From Isosphaeraceae bacterium EP7 (GTDB lineage: Bacteria > Planctomycetota > Planctomycetia > Isosphaerales > Isosphaeraceae): DNA of 64,000 nucleotides. Position numbers and translations under genes: made by a program. The stretch is taken from the NCBI GenBank assembly GCA_038400315.1, contig CP151667.1:4909174-4973173 (forward strand), in the 5' to 3' direction. This document shows, one piece after another, positions 51,025-60,813 of this stretch (its first letter is position 1; each line of letters begins with the position of its first letter). The notes beneath the pieces were generated by a model, which saw nothing but the letters and a program-made list of their open reading frames with translations, did not search any database and was not told the DNA's origin.

Positions 51025-52866
51025 ATGTCTTCGAGTGACGAGAGCCTGACACGCGTCGACAAGGCCGAGAAGTCGGGAGACCTCTCCGGCTCCGCCGCCG
51101 CGGAGATCCGGCGCTGGCTCACCGAGGAGCCGTTCGCGGCCTATCGCAGTTTGCTTGAGCGGGACATTGAGCAGGCGAAGTGGAAGACCCTCGATGACGC
51201 GTTCTACGCCGTGCTCGAGTTCGGCACCGGCGGCCGTCGCGGCAAGATGTATCCCGTCGGCACGAACGTCCTCAATGAGCGGACGATGGCCGAGAGTGCC
51301 CGGGGGCTCGCCGACTACGTCCTGAAGACGAAGGGGGAGGCGACGCCGAAGTCGTGCGTCATCGCCCGCGACACTCGCCACAACTCTCCCGAGTTCGCCG
51401 CGGTCTGCGCCCGCGTCCTGGCCGCGGCGGGATTCAAGGTCTACCTCTTCCCTGAGCCTCGCTCGACCCCCCTGCTCTCCACGGCTGTGCGTCACCTGAA
51501 ATGCGACGCCGGCATCATGATCACGGCATCCCACAACGCGCCGCAGGACAACGGCTTCAAGTGCTATGCCGCCAACGGGGGCCAGGTCATCGCCCCCGAC
51601 GACGCCGGGATCATCGCGTGCGTCAAGCTGGCGTCGGAGCGGGTCATCCCGCTGGAGGACCTGGACGAGGCGATCAAGGCGGGCACGATCGTGCTGGTCG
51701 GCGAAGCCGAGGATAAGTTCTATATCGACTCCGTCCTCAACGAATCCGTCTCCGTCGCACGCGACCTGTCGCTGGTCTACACGCCGATGCACGGGGTCGG
51801 CGAGTCTTCGGTCGCCGCAGCCCTGAAGGCGGCCGGATTCAGCAAGGTCAACGTACTAGCCTCCCAGCGCTCGCCCGACGGCGATTTCCCTAATGTCCCC
51901 GGGCACGTCTCCAATCCAGAGATTCCAAAGACCCTCGACGCGTCCATCCAGGAAGCCCGATCGACCGGCGCCCTGCTCGTCCTGGCCAGCGACCCTGACG
52001 CCGACCGGATCGGCGTGGGTCTGCCCGTCACGGGCGACCCCGCGGGCGAATGGACCACGCTGGACGGAAATCAGATTGGCGCGCTGCTGACCGCCTTCGT
52101 CATCAGGCAAACGAGCGCCATGGGGCAGCTCCGCGACGACCATTACATCGTCACGACGATGGTCTCGAGCCAGATGGCCAGGGCCATCGCGGTCCGGCAC
52201 GGGGTGAAGTGCGAGGACGACCTGCTCGTCGGCTTCAAGTACATCGGTCAGCGGATCGACGAGATGGGCCCCGCCGGCTTCCTCTTCGGATTCGAAGAGT
52301 CGCACGGCTACCTGAAGGGGACCTACGCCCGCGACAAGGACGCCGCCGTCGCCGCATTCCTGTTTGCCGAGCTAGCCGCCCAGTTGAAGGATCGCCAGCA
52401 GACGGTCTTGGAGTACCTCGACTACCTCTATCTCGACGTCGGCTATTACGGCGAGCGGCTGATCAATAAAACTCTCGAAGGCCGCGAGGGGGTCGCCCAG
52501 ATCAAGGCCCTGATGGAAGCCTTCCGCACTCGACCTCCGAAGGAAGTCGCCGGACTTGCCGTCACGGAAGTCTACGACTACAAAACACACGAGGTCCGCG
52601 ACGCCCGCGATGGCAAGGTGACCCCCCTGCCCCAGCCCTCGGGCGATCTCCTGATCTTCCATCTGGATGCCCCGGGCGTCCGGTTTGCCGTCCGGCCGTC
52701 GGGCACCGAGCCCAAGATCAAGTTCTACCTGTTCGCCCGCGGCGAGACCCGTGACCTGAACGACCTGGCCCAGCTCGTGCCGGTGAAGGCCGAGACGTCG
52801 AAGCTGATGGCCCGGATGGCGGCCGACCTCGATCAGTTCGTCGCCACAGTGGTCGGCAAACCCTGA
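51025..52866 (+). CDS. Phosphoglucomutase/phosphomannomutase family enzyme
   Basis: The 613-residue protein interconverts hexose 1- and 6-phosphates. It has the phosphoserine loop TASHN with Ser169, the metal loop SDPDADRIG (Asp323, 325, 327), the sugar-specificity loop FEESHGYL and the phosphate site RPSGTEPKIKFY near the end. The length and EFGTGGRRG start fit the long PgcA/PGM2-like group. Cytoplasmic. A hairpin follows the gene. Confidence 0.93.
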   Translation: MSSSDESLTRVDKAEKSGDLSGSAAAEIRRWLTEEPFAAYRSLLERDIEQAKWKTLDDAFYAVLEFGTGGRRGKMYPVGTNVLNERTMAESARGLADYVLKTKGEATPKSCVIARDTRHNSPEFAAVCARVLAAAGFKVYLFPEPRSTPLLSTAVRHLKCDAGIMITASHNAPQDNGFKCYAANGGQVIAPDDAGIIACVKLASERVIPLEDLDEAIKAGTIVLVGEAEDKFYIDSVLNESVSVARDLSLVYTPMHGVGESSVAAALKAAGFSKVNVLASQRSPDGDFPNVPGHVSNPEIPKTLDASIQEARSTGALLVLASDPDADRIGVGLPVTGDPAGEWTTLDGNQIGALLTAFVIRQTSAMGQLRDDHYIVTTMVSSQMARAIAVRHGVKCEDDLLVGFKYIGQRIDEMGPAGFLFGFEESHGYLKGTYARDKDAAVAAFLFAELAAQLKDRQQTVLEYLDYLYLDVGYYGERLINKTLEGREGVAQIKALMEAFRTRPPKEVAGLAVTEVYDYKTHEVRDARDGKVTPLPQPSGDLLIFHLDAPGVRFAVRPSGTEPKIKFYLFARGETRDLNDLAQLVPVKAETSKLMARMAADLDQFVATVVGKP

Positions 52867-52887
52867 TCGTTCGAGCACCTATCGACC

Positions 52888-52913
52888 GCGTCGCGCCAAT
52901 CGGGGCGCGACGC
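52888..52913 (+). terminator. Hairpin after the phosphohexomutase gene
   Basis: GCGTCGCGCC and GGCGCGACGC form a perfect 10-base stem with a 6-base loop, 22 bases after the stop. No T-run follows, so it may be a weak terminator or attenuator before the UvrC-like gene. Confidence 0.55.
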
Positions 52914-52935
52914 CCAAGGATCGGGATCAACCACC

Positions 52936-54258
52936 ATGGCCGACGTCCCCATCGAGGTCATCTTGCCGGGCGAGAAGGTCAGGACCTTCCCCACCGGCCC
53001 CGGCCTCTACCTGATGAAGGACGCCCAGGGACGGGTCGTTTACGTCGGCAAGGCCAAGAACCTCCGCGCCCGCGCCGGCTCCTACTTCCAGAAGACGGCC
53101 GCCGACGATGCTCGGATCCGTGACTGGATCGGCGAGGTCGTCGACATCGACTTCCTGCCCGCCGAGAGCGAAGTCGATGCCCTCCTGATGGAAGCGAGGC
53201 TGATCAAGGACATCCAGCCCCGGCACAATCAGGACTTGAAGGACGACAAGTCCTTCCCCTACCTGCAAATCACGATCGGCGAGGACTTCCCTAGGGTCAA
53301 CTTCACCCGGACTCCGCTCGACCGCGGCGTGAAGCTCTATGGCCCTTTCCCTCGGGCCAAGAGCCTGCGAGGGGCCATCCAGGTCTTGCAGAAGGTCTTC
53401 AAGTTCCGGACCTGCGAGCTTGAGATTGCCGACGGTGACCCCCGTTGGCGCTGGTTCCGACCTTGCCTGCTCCATTCGATCGACCAGTGCACCGCCCCGT
53501 GCAACCTGCGGATCGACCGCGAGGCCTACCGCAAGGACATCCGCCGTCTCTGCCTCTTCCTCGACGGGCGTAAGGATGCGCTGCTCGCCGAGATGGAGGC
53601 CGACATGCGCGAGGCCAGCAAGAATCTCCAGTTCGAGAAGGCGGGACGGCTACGGGACGAGATCAAGGCCCTCGACTCGCTGAAGCTCCGCGGCGACCTC
53701 GACAAGCATGCCCAGCCCGAAGTTTTCTACGTGGATCCCAAGCGCGGCCTTCGCGGACTCCAGAAAGTGCTCCATCTGGAGAAAACGCCAAGGACCATCG
53801 ACGGTGTGGATATCGCCCATCTCGGCGGCACCGAGACGGTCGGGTCGCTCGTCTCATTCATCGACGGGCTGCCGTTCAAGCCCGGCTATCGCCGGTACAA
53901 GATCCAGACGGTGAAGGGTGTCGACGACTTCGCCTCGATCCGCGAGGTGGTCAGCCGGCGGATCGTCAGCCTGCGTGAGAAGGATGAGCCATTCCCGGAT
54001 ATCTTCCTGATCGACGGCGGCAAGGGGCAGCTCAATGCCGCGCTGGCCGCGTTCGAGTCGGCCGGCGTGAAACCGCCGACGATCATCTCGCTGGCCAAGC
54101 GTGATGAGGAGATCTACATCCCCGGGCGGTCCGAGCCGATCGTCCTCCGTCGCCGCTCGTTCTCGCTCAGACTTCTGCAATACGTCCGCGACGAAGCCCA
54201 CCGATTCGCGCAGCATTACCATCACATGCTCAGGAAGAAGCGGACCCTGGGAGAGTAA
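52936..54258 (+). CDS. uvrC: Shortened UvrC-like nucleotide excision repair endonuclease
   Basis: UvrC cuts DNA on both sides of a lesion with UvrAB. The 440-residue protein has the N-terminal GIY-YIG nuclease (TGPGLYLMKDAQGRVVYVGK), the Cys segment CLLHSIDQCTAPC, a UVR helix pair (MREASKNLQFEKAGRLRDEI) and the C-terminal RNase H-like nuclease with VDIAHLGG, LIDGGKGQLNAAL and RDEAHRFAQHYH. It ends at KKRTLGE, so the usual helix-hairpin-helix DNA-binding domain is missing. About 80-100 residues between UVR and nuclease domains are also absent compared with the roughly 600-residue norm. All catalytic Asp/His are kept. Confidence 0.87.
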   Translation: MADVPIEVILPGEKVRTFPTGPGLYLMKDAQGRVVYVGKAKNLRARAGSYFQKTAADDARIRDWIGEVVDIDFLPAESEVDALLMEARLIKDIQPRHNQDLKDDKSFPYLQITIGEDFPRVNFTRTPLDRGVKLYGPFPRAKSLRGAIQVLQKVFKFRTCELEIADGDPRWRWFRPCLLHSIDQCTAPCNLRIDREAYRKDIRRLCLFLDGRKDALLAEMEADMREASKNLQFEKAGRLRDEIKALDSLKLRGDLDKHAQPEVFYVDPKRGLRGLQKVLHLEKTPRTIDGVDIAHLGGTETVGSLVSFIDGLPFKPGYRRYKIQTVKGVDDFASIREVVSRRIVSLREKDEPFPDIFLIDGGKGQLNAALAAFESAGVKPPTIISLAKRDEEIYIPGRSEPIVLRRRSFSLRLLQYVRDEAHRFAQHYHHMLRKKRTLGE

Positions 54259-54390
54259 CGTAGGGACGTCGGCACGAAAAATCGGCCGGCCGACGGCCTC
54301 AAGCGGTCCGAGATCGGCTAAGATGGACCGAGTCGAGTCGCCGGGTTGAGCGACCGCGAATCCTGCTCCTCCCCGGGTGATCGACGCGTC

Positions 54391-56298
54391 ATGATCCTCG
54401 TCTCGGCCAAATCGCTCGGGCGCCAGTTCGCCGGCGACCCCATCTTCCAGGATCTCTCCTTCGACATCCGTGCCGGCGAGCGCATCGGCCTCGTCGGACC
54501 CAATGGCGCCGGCAAGACGACCCTGATGCGCCTCCTGGCGTCGCAGGATCAGGCCGACTACGGCCACATGCACGTCCGTCCCGGCGTGCGAATTAGTCTG
54601 CTGAAACAGCACCCCGAGATCGGTCCCGACGAGACCTTGATCGACGTCGCCCGCTCGGGCCTCGGCTCGCTGCTGGAACTCCAGGACTCCCTCGAGGAGG
54701 CGGCCCAAGAGATTGCCGACGCCGAGGACGACGGCGACCGCGACAGGGCCTCGCGCAAATACGAGGAACTGCGGGACCGCCTCGATCACCAGGATGCCTT
54801 CTCCGTCGACCACCGAGTCGAGGAGATCCTCGGCGGCCTTGGCTTCAGCACCGAAGACTTCACGCGCTCGGCCCGCACCTTCTCGGGGGGCCAGCAATCA
54901 CGCATGATGCTGGCCAAGCTGCTGCTGGAAAGCCCCGACCTGATGCTGCTGGACGAGCCGTCGAACCACCTCGACATCGCCACGACTACATGGCTGGAGA
55001 GCTATCTCAGCCGGCAGACCGTCGGCATGGTCATCGTCAGCCACGACCGCTACTTCCTCGACAAGGTCGTCACCAAGATCTGGGAGCTGCACGAGGGGAA
55101 GATCGAGTCTTACCCCGGCAACTACACCAAATACTGGAAGTTGCGAACCGAGAAGGCCGAGGCCCTCCGCAAGCAGTACGAGAAGCAGCAAGAATATATC
55201 GCCGACCAGGAAGCCTACATTCGCAAGTATAAGGCGGGGAACAGGTCCACCCAGGCACATGACCGCGAGAAGAAGCTCGCCCGCATCGATCGGCTCGAAT
55301 TGATGAGCGAGATCTCCGGCCCCGTCATGGGCTTCGGCGAGGTCGACCGCTCGGGCGACATCGTCATCGAGACTCGCCGCCTCAGCAAGGCGTTCAGCAT
55401 GCCCCTGTTCACGGAGCTGAACGTCTCAATCCTACGCGGTCAGTGCATCGGCGTGATGGGGCCCAATGGCGCGGGCAAGACGACGCTCATCAAGACTCTC
55501 ATCGGTCTGGAGAAGCCCGACTCGGGCGAGGTGAAGATCGGCCACAAGGTGCTCGTCGGCTATCACGACCAGGGACTCGCCTCACTCGCCCCCGAGACCT
55601 CCGTGCTGCGTGCCGTCTGGCCCGACGGCGAGACCGACCTCCTCCAGGAAGACCTCCGAGATATCCTGGCCCGGTTCGGACTCTCCGGCGACATCGTCTT
55701 CTCCAACGTCGGCAAGCTCTCAGGTGGCGAGAAGGCCAAGGCGGCCCTGGCACGGCTTGCGGCCACGTCCGCCAACCTCCTCGTGATGGACGAGCCGACG
55801 AATCACCTGGATATTTGGAGTTGCGAGGCCCTCGAGCGGTCGCTCCGCGAGTTCGAGGGGACGATCCTGGTCGTCAGCCACGATCGCTACTTCCTCAACC
55901 AGGTTGCCGATCGCATCATCGTCGTCGCCGACGGCAAGGCCCGCGTCGTCGAAGGCGACTACGAGTTCTATCAGCGACAAGCCGACGAGGCCCGCGCTGC
56001 TCAGGCCGCAAAGGCCAATGCTGCCGTCGCCGCGAAGCCGCAGCCTACCGGCTCGAAGGACGACGGCAAGACCGAACGCCGAAAGCGAAAGTATCCTTAC
56101 CGCAAGGCCGCCGAGGTCGAGCGTGAGATCGGCCTGGAAGAGGCCAAGCTCGCCGCGGTCGAGGAGTCGCTCGGCCTGCCCGCCACCTATCGAGACCCCG
56201 TCAAGGTCCGCGACCTGCATCTCGCGCACGAAGAGCTCAAGAACGCGCTCGCCGCGCTCTATGAACACTGGGAAGAGGCGCTCGAGCTGAATTCGTAG
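54391..56298 (+). CDS. ABC-F family ATPase (Uup/YdiF-like)
   Basis: With the ATG at 54391 the protein has 635 residues. It contains two ABC ATPase domains: GPNGAGKTT in each, signatures FSGGQQSRMMLAKLLLE and LSGGEKAKAALARLA, Walker B LLLDEPSNHLD and LVMDEPTNHLD, and HDRYFL in each. The ABC-F linker (EKAEALRKQYEKQQEYIADQ) lies between them, and a charged coiled C-terminal domain follows. ABC-F proteins act on the ribosome, not in transport. An upstream in-frame TTG at 54346 is less likely. Confidence 0.92.
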   Translation: MILVSAKSLGRQFAGDPIFQDLSFDIRAGERIGLVGPNGAGKTTLMRLLASQDQADYGHMHVRPGVRISLLKQHPEIGPDETLIDVARSGLGSLLELQDSLEEAAQEIADAEDDGDRDRASRKYEELRDRLDHQDAFSVDHRVEEILGGLGFSTEDFTRSARTFSGGQQSRMMLAKLLLESPDLMLLDEPSNHLDIATTTWLESYLSRQTVGMVIVSHDRYFLDKVVTKIWELHEGKIESYPGNYTKYWKLRTEKAEALRKQYEKQQEYIADQEAYIRKYKAGNRSTQAHDREKKLARIDRLELMSEISGPVMGFGEVDRSGDIVIETRRLSKAFSMPLFTELNVSILRGQCIGVMGPNGAGKTTLIKTLIGLEKPDSGEVKIGHKVLVGYHDQGLASLAPETSVLRAVWPDGETDLLQEDLRDILARFGLSGDIVFSNVGKLSGGEKAKAALARLAATSANLLVMDEPTNHLDIWSCEALERSLREFEGTILVVSHDRYFLNQVADRIIVVADGKARVVEGDYEFYQRQADEARAAQAAKANAAVAAKPQPTGSKDDGKTERRKRKYPYRKAAEVEREIGLEEAKLAAVEESLGLPATYRDPVKVRDLHLAHEELKNALAALYEHWEEALELNS

Positions 56299-56366
56299 GT
56301 CCAAGACCGACGATCGATCCGGTCCGATAGACACACTGGCTGAAGCGCCCTCCGCGGAACTCGACG

Positions 56367-57227
56367 ATGCCCGATCCCCAGAAAGTGCTCGCCACGGTCC
56401 AGAAGGCCACCGTCCTCTTCCGCGGCACACCGGGGAGGACGGGCGCCACCGTCAGGCCCGTCGACGCCGAAGACGTCATGGTCGTCGGCGACCTGCACGG
56501 CAATACCCCGGCCTTCCGTGGCATCCTGGAGCGTGCGGCGCTCGACGCGAACCCGAAACGGCATCTGGTCCTGCAGGAACTGGTGCACGGGCCACGCCAC
56601 TACACCGAGGATCGGGGAGACAAGTCGCACCAGCTCGTCGACATCATCGCCGCCCTGAAGTGCAAGTATCCCAATCGCTTGCATGTCATCATGGGAAACC
56701 ATGAGCTGTCGGAGATCACCGGCCGGTCGATCGCCAAGGCTGGCGTCCCGCTCAATGGCCTCTTCCGCCAGGGAGTCGAGACCGCATACGGCGAGATGGC
56801 CGACCCGATCATGACGGCTTATCACGAACTCTTCCGCAGTTTTGCCCTAGCCGTCCGCCTGCCCAATCGGGTCATGCTCTGTCACACAATTCCCGACGGC
56901 TTCGACCTCGACCGGGTCGACCTTGCCGTCCTCGAATCCGACGATTTCACGCCCGAGCAGATGGCACGCGGCGGCACCGTCTATGCCCTGACCTGGGGCC
57001 GGGATACTCAGCCGGAGACCCTCGATCGGTTCGCCCAGATGGCCGACGTCGACCTCTTCATCACCGGCCACCAGCCTTGCGACGTCGGCTTCCGCCAGCC
57101 CAACGAGCGTCAGCTCATCATCGACGGCACCGACCCCTTCCCCACCTACTGCGTCTTCCCCGGCCAAACTGCCGTCTCGATCGGCGATCTGGTCAAGGGA
57201 GTCCGGGTGTTCTCCTACGACGAGTAG
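56367..57227 (+). CDS. Calcineurin-like metallophosphoesterase
   Basis: The 286-residue protein has GDLHGN (41-46), GNHE (110-113), CHTIPDG and GHQP motifs of the metal-dependent phosphoesterase fold. The second motif reads EDRGDKSHQLVD instead of the usual GDxVDRG, so metal binding may be altered. No signal peptide. Similar proteins act on protein phosphate or nucleotides; no substrate can be assigned. Confidence 0.85.
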   Translation: MPDPQKVLATVQKATVLFRGTPGRTGATVRPVDAEDVMVVGDLHGNTPAFRGILERAALDANPKRHLVLQELVHGPRHYTEDRGDKSHQLVDIIAALKCKYPNRLHVIMGNHELSEITGRSIAKAGVPLNGLFRQGVETAYGEMADPIMTAYHELFRSFALAVRLPNRVMLCHTIPDGFDLDRVDLAVLESDDFTPEQMARGGTVYALTWGRDTQPETLDRFAQMADVDLFITGHQPCDVGFRQPNERQLIIDGTDPFPTYCVFPGQTAVSIGDLVKGVRVFSYDE

Positions 57228-57347
57228 GACCGACGCCGCCCCTCTCCGGTCGAGCCTTGCCCAGCGGCCGTGGTCGCGTCATCATGTTGCCCCGACCTCC
57301 CGGCCGGACGGCCTTCCCGACTCACGCACCGACCCAGGATCCATCGC

Positions 57348-57683
57348 ATGTCGACCGCCGATGAAACCTCCGCGAACCTGGCCCACATCGTCTACTTCAC
57401 GCTGACCGACCGTTCAACCGAAGCCCGGGATGCGCTCATCGCGGCGTGCCGCGAACATCTCTCGGGACACGAGGGAGAGGTCTACTTCTCCGTCGGTCAC
57501 CTGGCGGAGCAGTATCAACGCCCCGTGAATGACCGGGATTTCGACGTTGCGCTCCACGTCGTCTTCGACAGCGTCAAGGCCCACGACGCCTATCAGGTGG
57601 CGCCCCGCCACCTCAAGTTCATCGAGCAGAACAAGCCGACCTGGGCAAAGGTCCGCGTCTTCGACTCGATCATCGGCGCCTGA
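57348..57683 (+). CDS. Dabb (stress-response A/B barrel) protein
   Basis: The 111-residue product, from the ATG at 57348, begins with a short polar leader and LAHIVYFTLTDRSTEARDAL. It continues with CREHLSGHEGEVYFSVGHLA and DVALHVVFDSVKAHDAYQVA, then PRHLKFIEQNKPTWAKVRVF. This is the ferredoxin-like dimeric alpha/beta-barrel of the Dabb family. Role unknown; members include polyketide cyclase-like enzymes and stress proteins. Confidence 0.82.
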   Translation: MSTADETSANLAHIVYFTLTDRSTEARDALIAACREHLSGHEGEVYFSVGHLAEQYQRPVNDRDFDVALHVVFDSVKAHDAYQVAPRHLKFIEQNKPTWAKVRVFDSIIGA

Positions 57684-57693
57684 CCGAGGACCG

Positions 57694-57729
57694 GCGTGCC
57701 ATGCCGCGATCGGGCCGGGCATGGCACGC
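57694..57729. terminator. Hairpin terminator between convergent genes
   Basis: GCGTGCCATGCC and GGCATGGCACGC form a perfect 12-base stem with a 12-base loop between the Dabb gene and the convergent ceramidase-like gene. Confidence 0.72.
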
Positions 57730-57737
57730 GTTCGTCC

Positions 57738-59198
57738 TTATTCCGCGGGCCAGAGGGAGTTGATCAGTGCGACGGTCCGATCGGCGAGCACTTGCCCCCC
57801 TTCGGGGCCAACGAGGTTGCTCTCGGCGATCGCGCTATAACCCCCGCCCTTGGCGGCGATCTCCGTGGGAAGGTAGCTGCCCGGGCCTGCAAGCTGGATG
57901 ATGAACGTCTGAAGCGCCCGGCTGCGTGCCTTGATCTGGATTCCATACTGGGTGTAGAGCTCGAAGACGTTGGTGGCGATCACCACGTCGCCGAGGCGGA
58001 TCGCGTGCAACTCCATCGAAAACGGCTGGACCGTCCCCGACTTCTGCCGTTCGAAGCGGTCGACGACCCCCTGATGCCAGCGGATGGAGGTCCGGTTGGC
58101 CGGGTCCTTGGAAAGGTCCTCGACCTTCGCCTTCGCCGCGGCGGCTTCGGCCTCGGTGACCGTTCTGACGGGTAGTTCGACCGTCTCGACCTTGTGGATC
58201 AAGGTGGGGTTGCTCACCTGCTCCTGGCGTGCCCCTTCGTAGGCCTCATCCCAGGCCCCGACGATCCGTTTGGCGATCTCATCAAGCCGGCTCAGCTTGC
58301 GGAGCGCCCTCATCCGCTCCTCGGCCTTCTTGCGATACATCAGGTGAGGGGACTGGTCCCCGGCCGCTCCCGTCCAGCCGAGGACGAGCAGGTCATCTCC
58401 GTGGCGAGCCCGCAAGGCCTGCCGCACTTCGTGCCAGAAGTCGGCGTTGACCGAGCTTTCTCCTTCAACTTCCTGCGACGGGCAGGCGACGTTGATCGCC
58501 GTCGCGATGAGCTTACCGGCGGCGTCCCAGAAGAACAGGACCTCGACTCCTTGGTCCTCGGGCCCTTCGATGCCGCGGAAATCGGGGGCATTCGTCGCGC
58601 CGTACATCACCGATCGCCCATCGGCATAGACTGCCCTTCGGTTCTGGGCGACGACGGCGTGCCCCAGGCCCCAGCCGACCTTGCCGGGCTTTCGCGATTG
58701 CCAGGCCTTCACCGCGGCATCGGCGACCTGCCCCGCCAAGAAGGTGGAATACGCGTCGGGCTGCATGATGCCGTCCTTGGGGATCTCGTAGCTCCCCTCC
58801 TCCATGACGGGCGCCGTATGCGTATGAGTCGCGCTCAACACCAGCTTGCGAGCATCGAAGTCGGGTAGACGGCCACGGACGAGTTCGCGGACCTTGGTGA
58901 GCACTGCGGCATCGATGACGACGAGATCGCACGAGACGAGGATCGTTTGATCGAGGACTTTGGATCCTTCCTTGGACTCCAACGCCAGGGCCGTCGCGGT
59001 GACGGGGCTCTTGACGTCGCGAGCGATCCGAGTCCGCATCTGCCCCGCCAGCGCGACCGGGCCTTCCGGCGTGATGCTGGAGGTCGCACCTCCGACTGAG
59101 AGATCGGCGGCCCGGCCGGGGGCGACCCAGGTCACTGCGGTGACGGCGACGATCCCGAAGATCGTGGATCGGAGCACGTTCGGATTCGTCGTGACCAT
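57738..59198 (-). CDS. Exported neutral/alkaline ceramidase-like protein
   Basis: The ATG at 59198 gives 486 residues with a signal peptide ending PGRAA. The mature protein has VGGATSSITPEGPVALAGQM, LVSCDLVVIDAAVLTKVREL, LSATHTHTAPVMEEG (metal-site His pair) and NADFWHEVRQALRARHGDD. It also has the GAAGDQSPH motif, which resembles the nucleophile loop of neutral ceramidases. Many planctomycetes have such secreted proteins of unproven substrate. The frame extends further upstream, but only this start gives a clean signal peptide. Confidence 0.75.
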   Translation of the reverse strand: MVTTNPNVLRSTIFGIVAVTAVTWVAPGRAADLSVGGATSSITPEGPVALAGQMRTRIARDVKSPVTATALALESKEGSKVLDQTILVSCDLVVIDAAVLTKVRELVRGRLPDFDARKLVLSATHTHTAPVMEEGSYEIPKDGIMQPDAYSTFLAGQVADAAVKAWQSRKPGKVGWGLGHAVVAQNRRAVYADGRSVMYGATNAPDFRGIEGPEDQGVEVLFFWDAAGKLIATAINVACPSQEVEGESSVNADFWHEVRQALRARHGDDLLVLGWTGAAGDQSPHLMYRKKAEERMRALRKLSRLDEIAKRIVGAWDEAYEGARQEQVSNPTLIHKVETVELPVRTVTEAEAAAAKAKVEDLSKDPANRTSIRWHQGVVDRFERQKSGTVQPFSMELHAIRLGDVVIATNVFELYTQYGIQIKARSRALQTFIIQLAGPGSYLPTEIAAKGGGYSAIAESNLVGPEGGQVLADRTVALINSLWPAE

Positions 59199-59284
59199 CG
59201 GATACTCTTCTGTTCGAGTGACACGAATCATCAGTCGGGCCTGATTTCTGGCCTCGAAGCGTCTCGATCGGGGCCAGGGCACCG

Positions 59285-59845
59285 CTAATTCCTGGACGGG
59301 TCGCCGGGGAGTCGACCGACGCCCAGCAGGTCGTTCAGCTTGGTCGAGCTGATCTGGCGGATCATTTCATCCCAGAAATCATGATCTTCGGCCCAGAAGA
59401 CGAGCCCGGGCGTGGCCTGGTGCACAAGCCACGAGCCTTCCAGCATTTCGGCCTCGAGCTGACCCCCGGACCATCCCGCATAGTTGGCGATGATGAGCGA
59501 GGGCTCCCGTTTCTCCTGCAAGATTTCCATGATCAGGTCGGTGTCGGCCGTGCTCGACACGCCCGCGATGATCTCGCGATCCGGGTCGCCATCGCCGCCG
59601 AAGAGCACCAGGAGCGGACCGGGAACGGGCCCGCCCATGTGGAGGAACTTCTCCCACTCCAGGTCTTCGGACAGGAATTCGCGGGCGAAATTGCCAACGC
59701 TGATCTCGGTGGGCCGATTCAGGATGACGCCGGCGGCCCCGGCGTCGTTGTGCTCCAGCATGAGGAGCACGGTCCTGGAAAAATTCCCCTCGGTCAGCGT
59801 CGGACTCGCCACGAGGAGGTGTCCCTTCAGCGAACTTCCTTCCAT
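59285..59845 (-). CDS. AlgH/YqgE family protein
   Basis: The 186-residue protein has the family start SLKGHLLVASPTLTEGNFSR, then TVLLMLEHNDAGAAGVILNR and HMGGPVPGP. It also has IIANYAGWSGGQLEAEMLEG and SWLVHQA, all typical of YqgE/AlgH (DUF179). Its role is unknown; it was linked to alginate control in Pseudomonas. It is cytoplasmic and is 86 bases upstream of the ceramidase-like gene in the same direction. Confidence 0.9.
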   Translation of the reverse strand: MEGSSLKGHLLVASPTLTEGNFSRTVLLMLEHNDAGAAGVILNRPTEISVGNFAREFLSEDLEWEKFLHMGGPVPGPLLVLFGGDGDPDREIIAGVSSTADTDLIMEILQEKREPSLIIANYAGWSGGQLEAEMLEGSWLVHQATPGLVFWAEDHDFWDEMIRQISSTKLNDLLGVGRLPGDPSRN

Positions 59846-59961
59846 CGCCGTCTCCTCGATCGAGCCCCGGCCTGAGTTTCGCCGTCTCGTAGCAGGCCAT
59901 CAAACGCGCCAGGACATCCGATCCGAGGCCGAAACCTCGGCGATTCCACCGACGAAGAACA

Positions 59962-60813
59962 TCACTTCGCGTCGTTCTCGAGGATTTTCACGCCGGCCGA
60001 CTTCAGCGCCGTGATCTGCTCGCCGGCGGCGGCCTCGGTCAGAGGGTTGCCGGTGAGGTACAGCCTGAGGAAGGGCGAGAACCGCTTCGGGCCCTCTGCA
60101 TCGGCCTTCGCCGCCTTCACCCAGGCCGAAAGGTCGACGATGGCGTTCCGCTCCAGGAGCACGAGATTCAGGTCGCTCAGTGCCGCCAGCGGGGTGACGT
60201 CGACGACCTTGTTGTCGTTCAGGTCGAGGGTCGAGAGTCGTTTCAGGTTCGCCAGTGGGGTGATGTCCTCGACCAGGTTCTTGTTGGCATAGAACGAGGC
60301 CAGACCCTTGAGCTGGCCGACCGGTCCGAGATCCTTGATCTGATTCTTGCTGATGTTGAGCGCGGACAACTTGGCTAATTTCTCAAGCCCGGCGATCTCG
60401 ACCACCTTGTTGTCGGACAGGTCGAGATATTGGAGCTGGGCCAGCCCGGAGAGGGCTTTGACGTCCTCGATCTGATTGCCGGAGAGGTCGAGCGACTGGA
60501 GGTGCGACAAATCCTTGAGGGGGCCGACGTTGACGATCTTGTTCTTCGAGAGCCTGAGGAGCGCGAGGTTCGTACATGCCTCCAGGCCGCTCAGGTCGGC
60601 GATCTCCTTCTCGGGGGCCTCGAGGATGTAGACATTCTTGAGCTTCTCGTCGGTCAGCTCTGCCTTCTCGTCCAGGCGGAGGACCTGACGGACCGCGGCC
60701 TCGAGCTTCTTATCCGCGAAGCCGGCGGCCTGCGCGGCGTCCGCGGACGACGCGATCAGGGCACAGGACGAGAGGAGCAGCAGGGCCGCGAGTTCGGGCC
60801 GTTTCTTCGACAT
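59962..60813 (-). CDS. Exported leucine-rich repeat protein
   Basis: The ATG at 60813 gives 283 residues with a signal peptide (residues 1-26, ending SSADA). From about residue 60 come eight 22-residue repeats of the internalin/SDS22 type, such as LSHLQSLDLSGNQIEDVKAL and LAQLQYLDLSDNKVVEIAGL. Asn ladders are regular. The C terminus has a short cap. It is probably periplasmic or surface, for protein binding. Confidence 0.88.
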   Translation of the reverse strand: MSKKRPELAALLLLSSCALIASSADAAQAAGFADKKLEAAVRQVLRLDEKAELTDEKLKNVYILEAPEKEIADLSGLEACTNLALLRLSKNKIVNVGPLKDLSHLQSLDLSGNQIEDVKALSGLAQLQYLDLSDNKVVEIAGLEKLAKLSALNISKNQIKDLGPVGQLKGLASFYANKNLVEDITPLANLKRLSTLDLNDNKVVDVTPLAALSDLNLVLLERNAIVDLSAWVKAAKADAEGPKRFSPFLRLYLTGNPLTEAAAGEQITALKSAGVKILENDAK

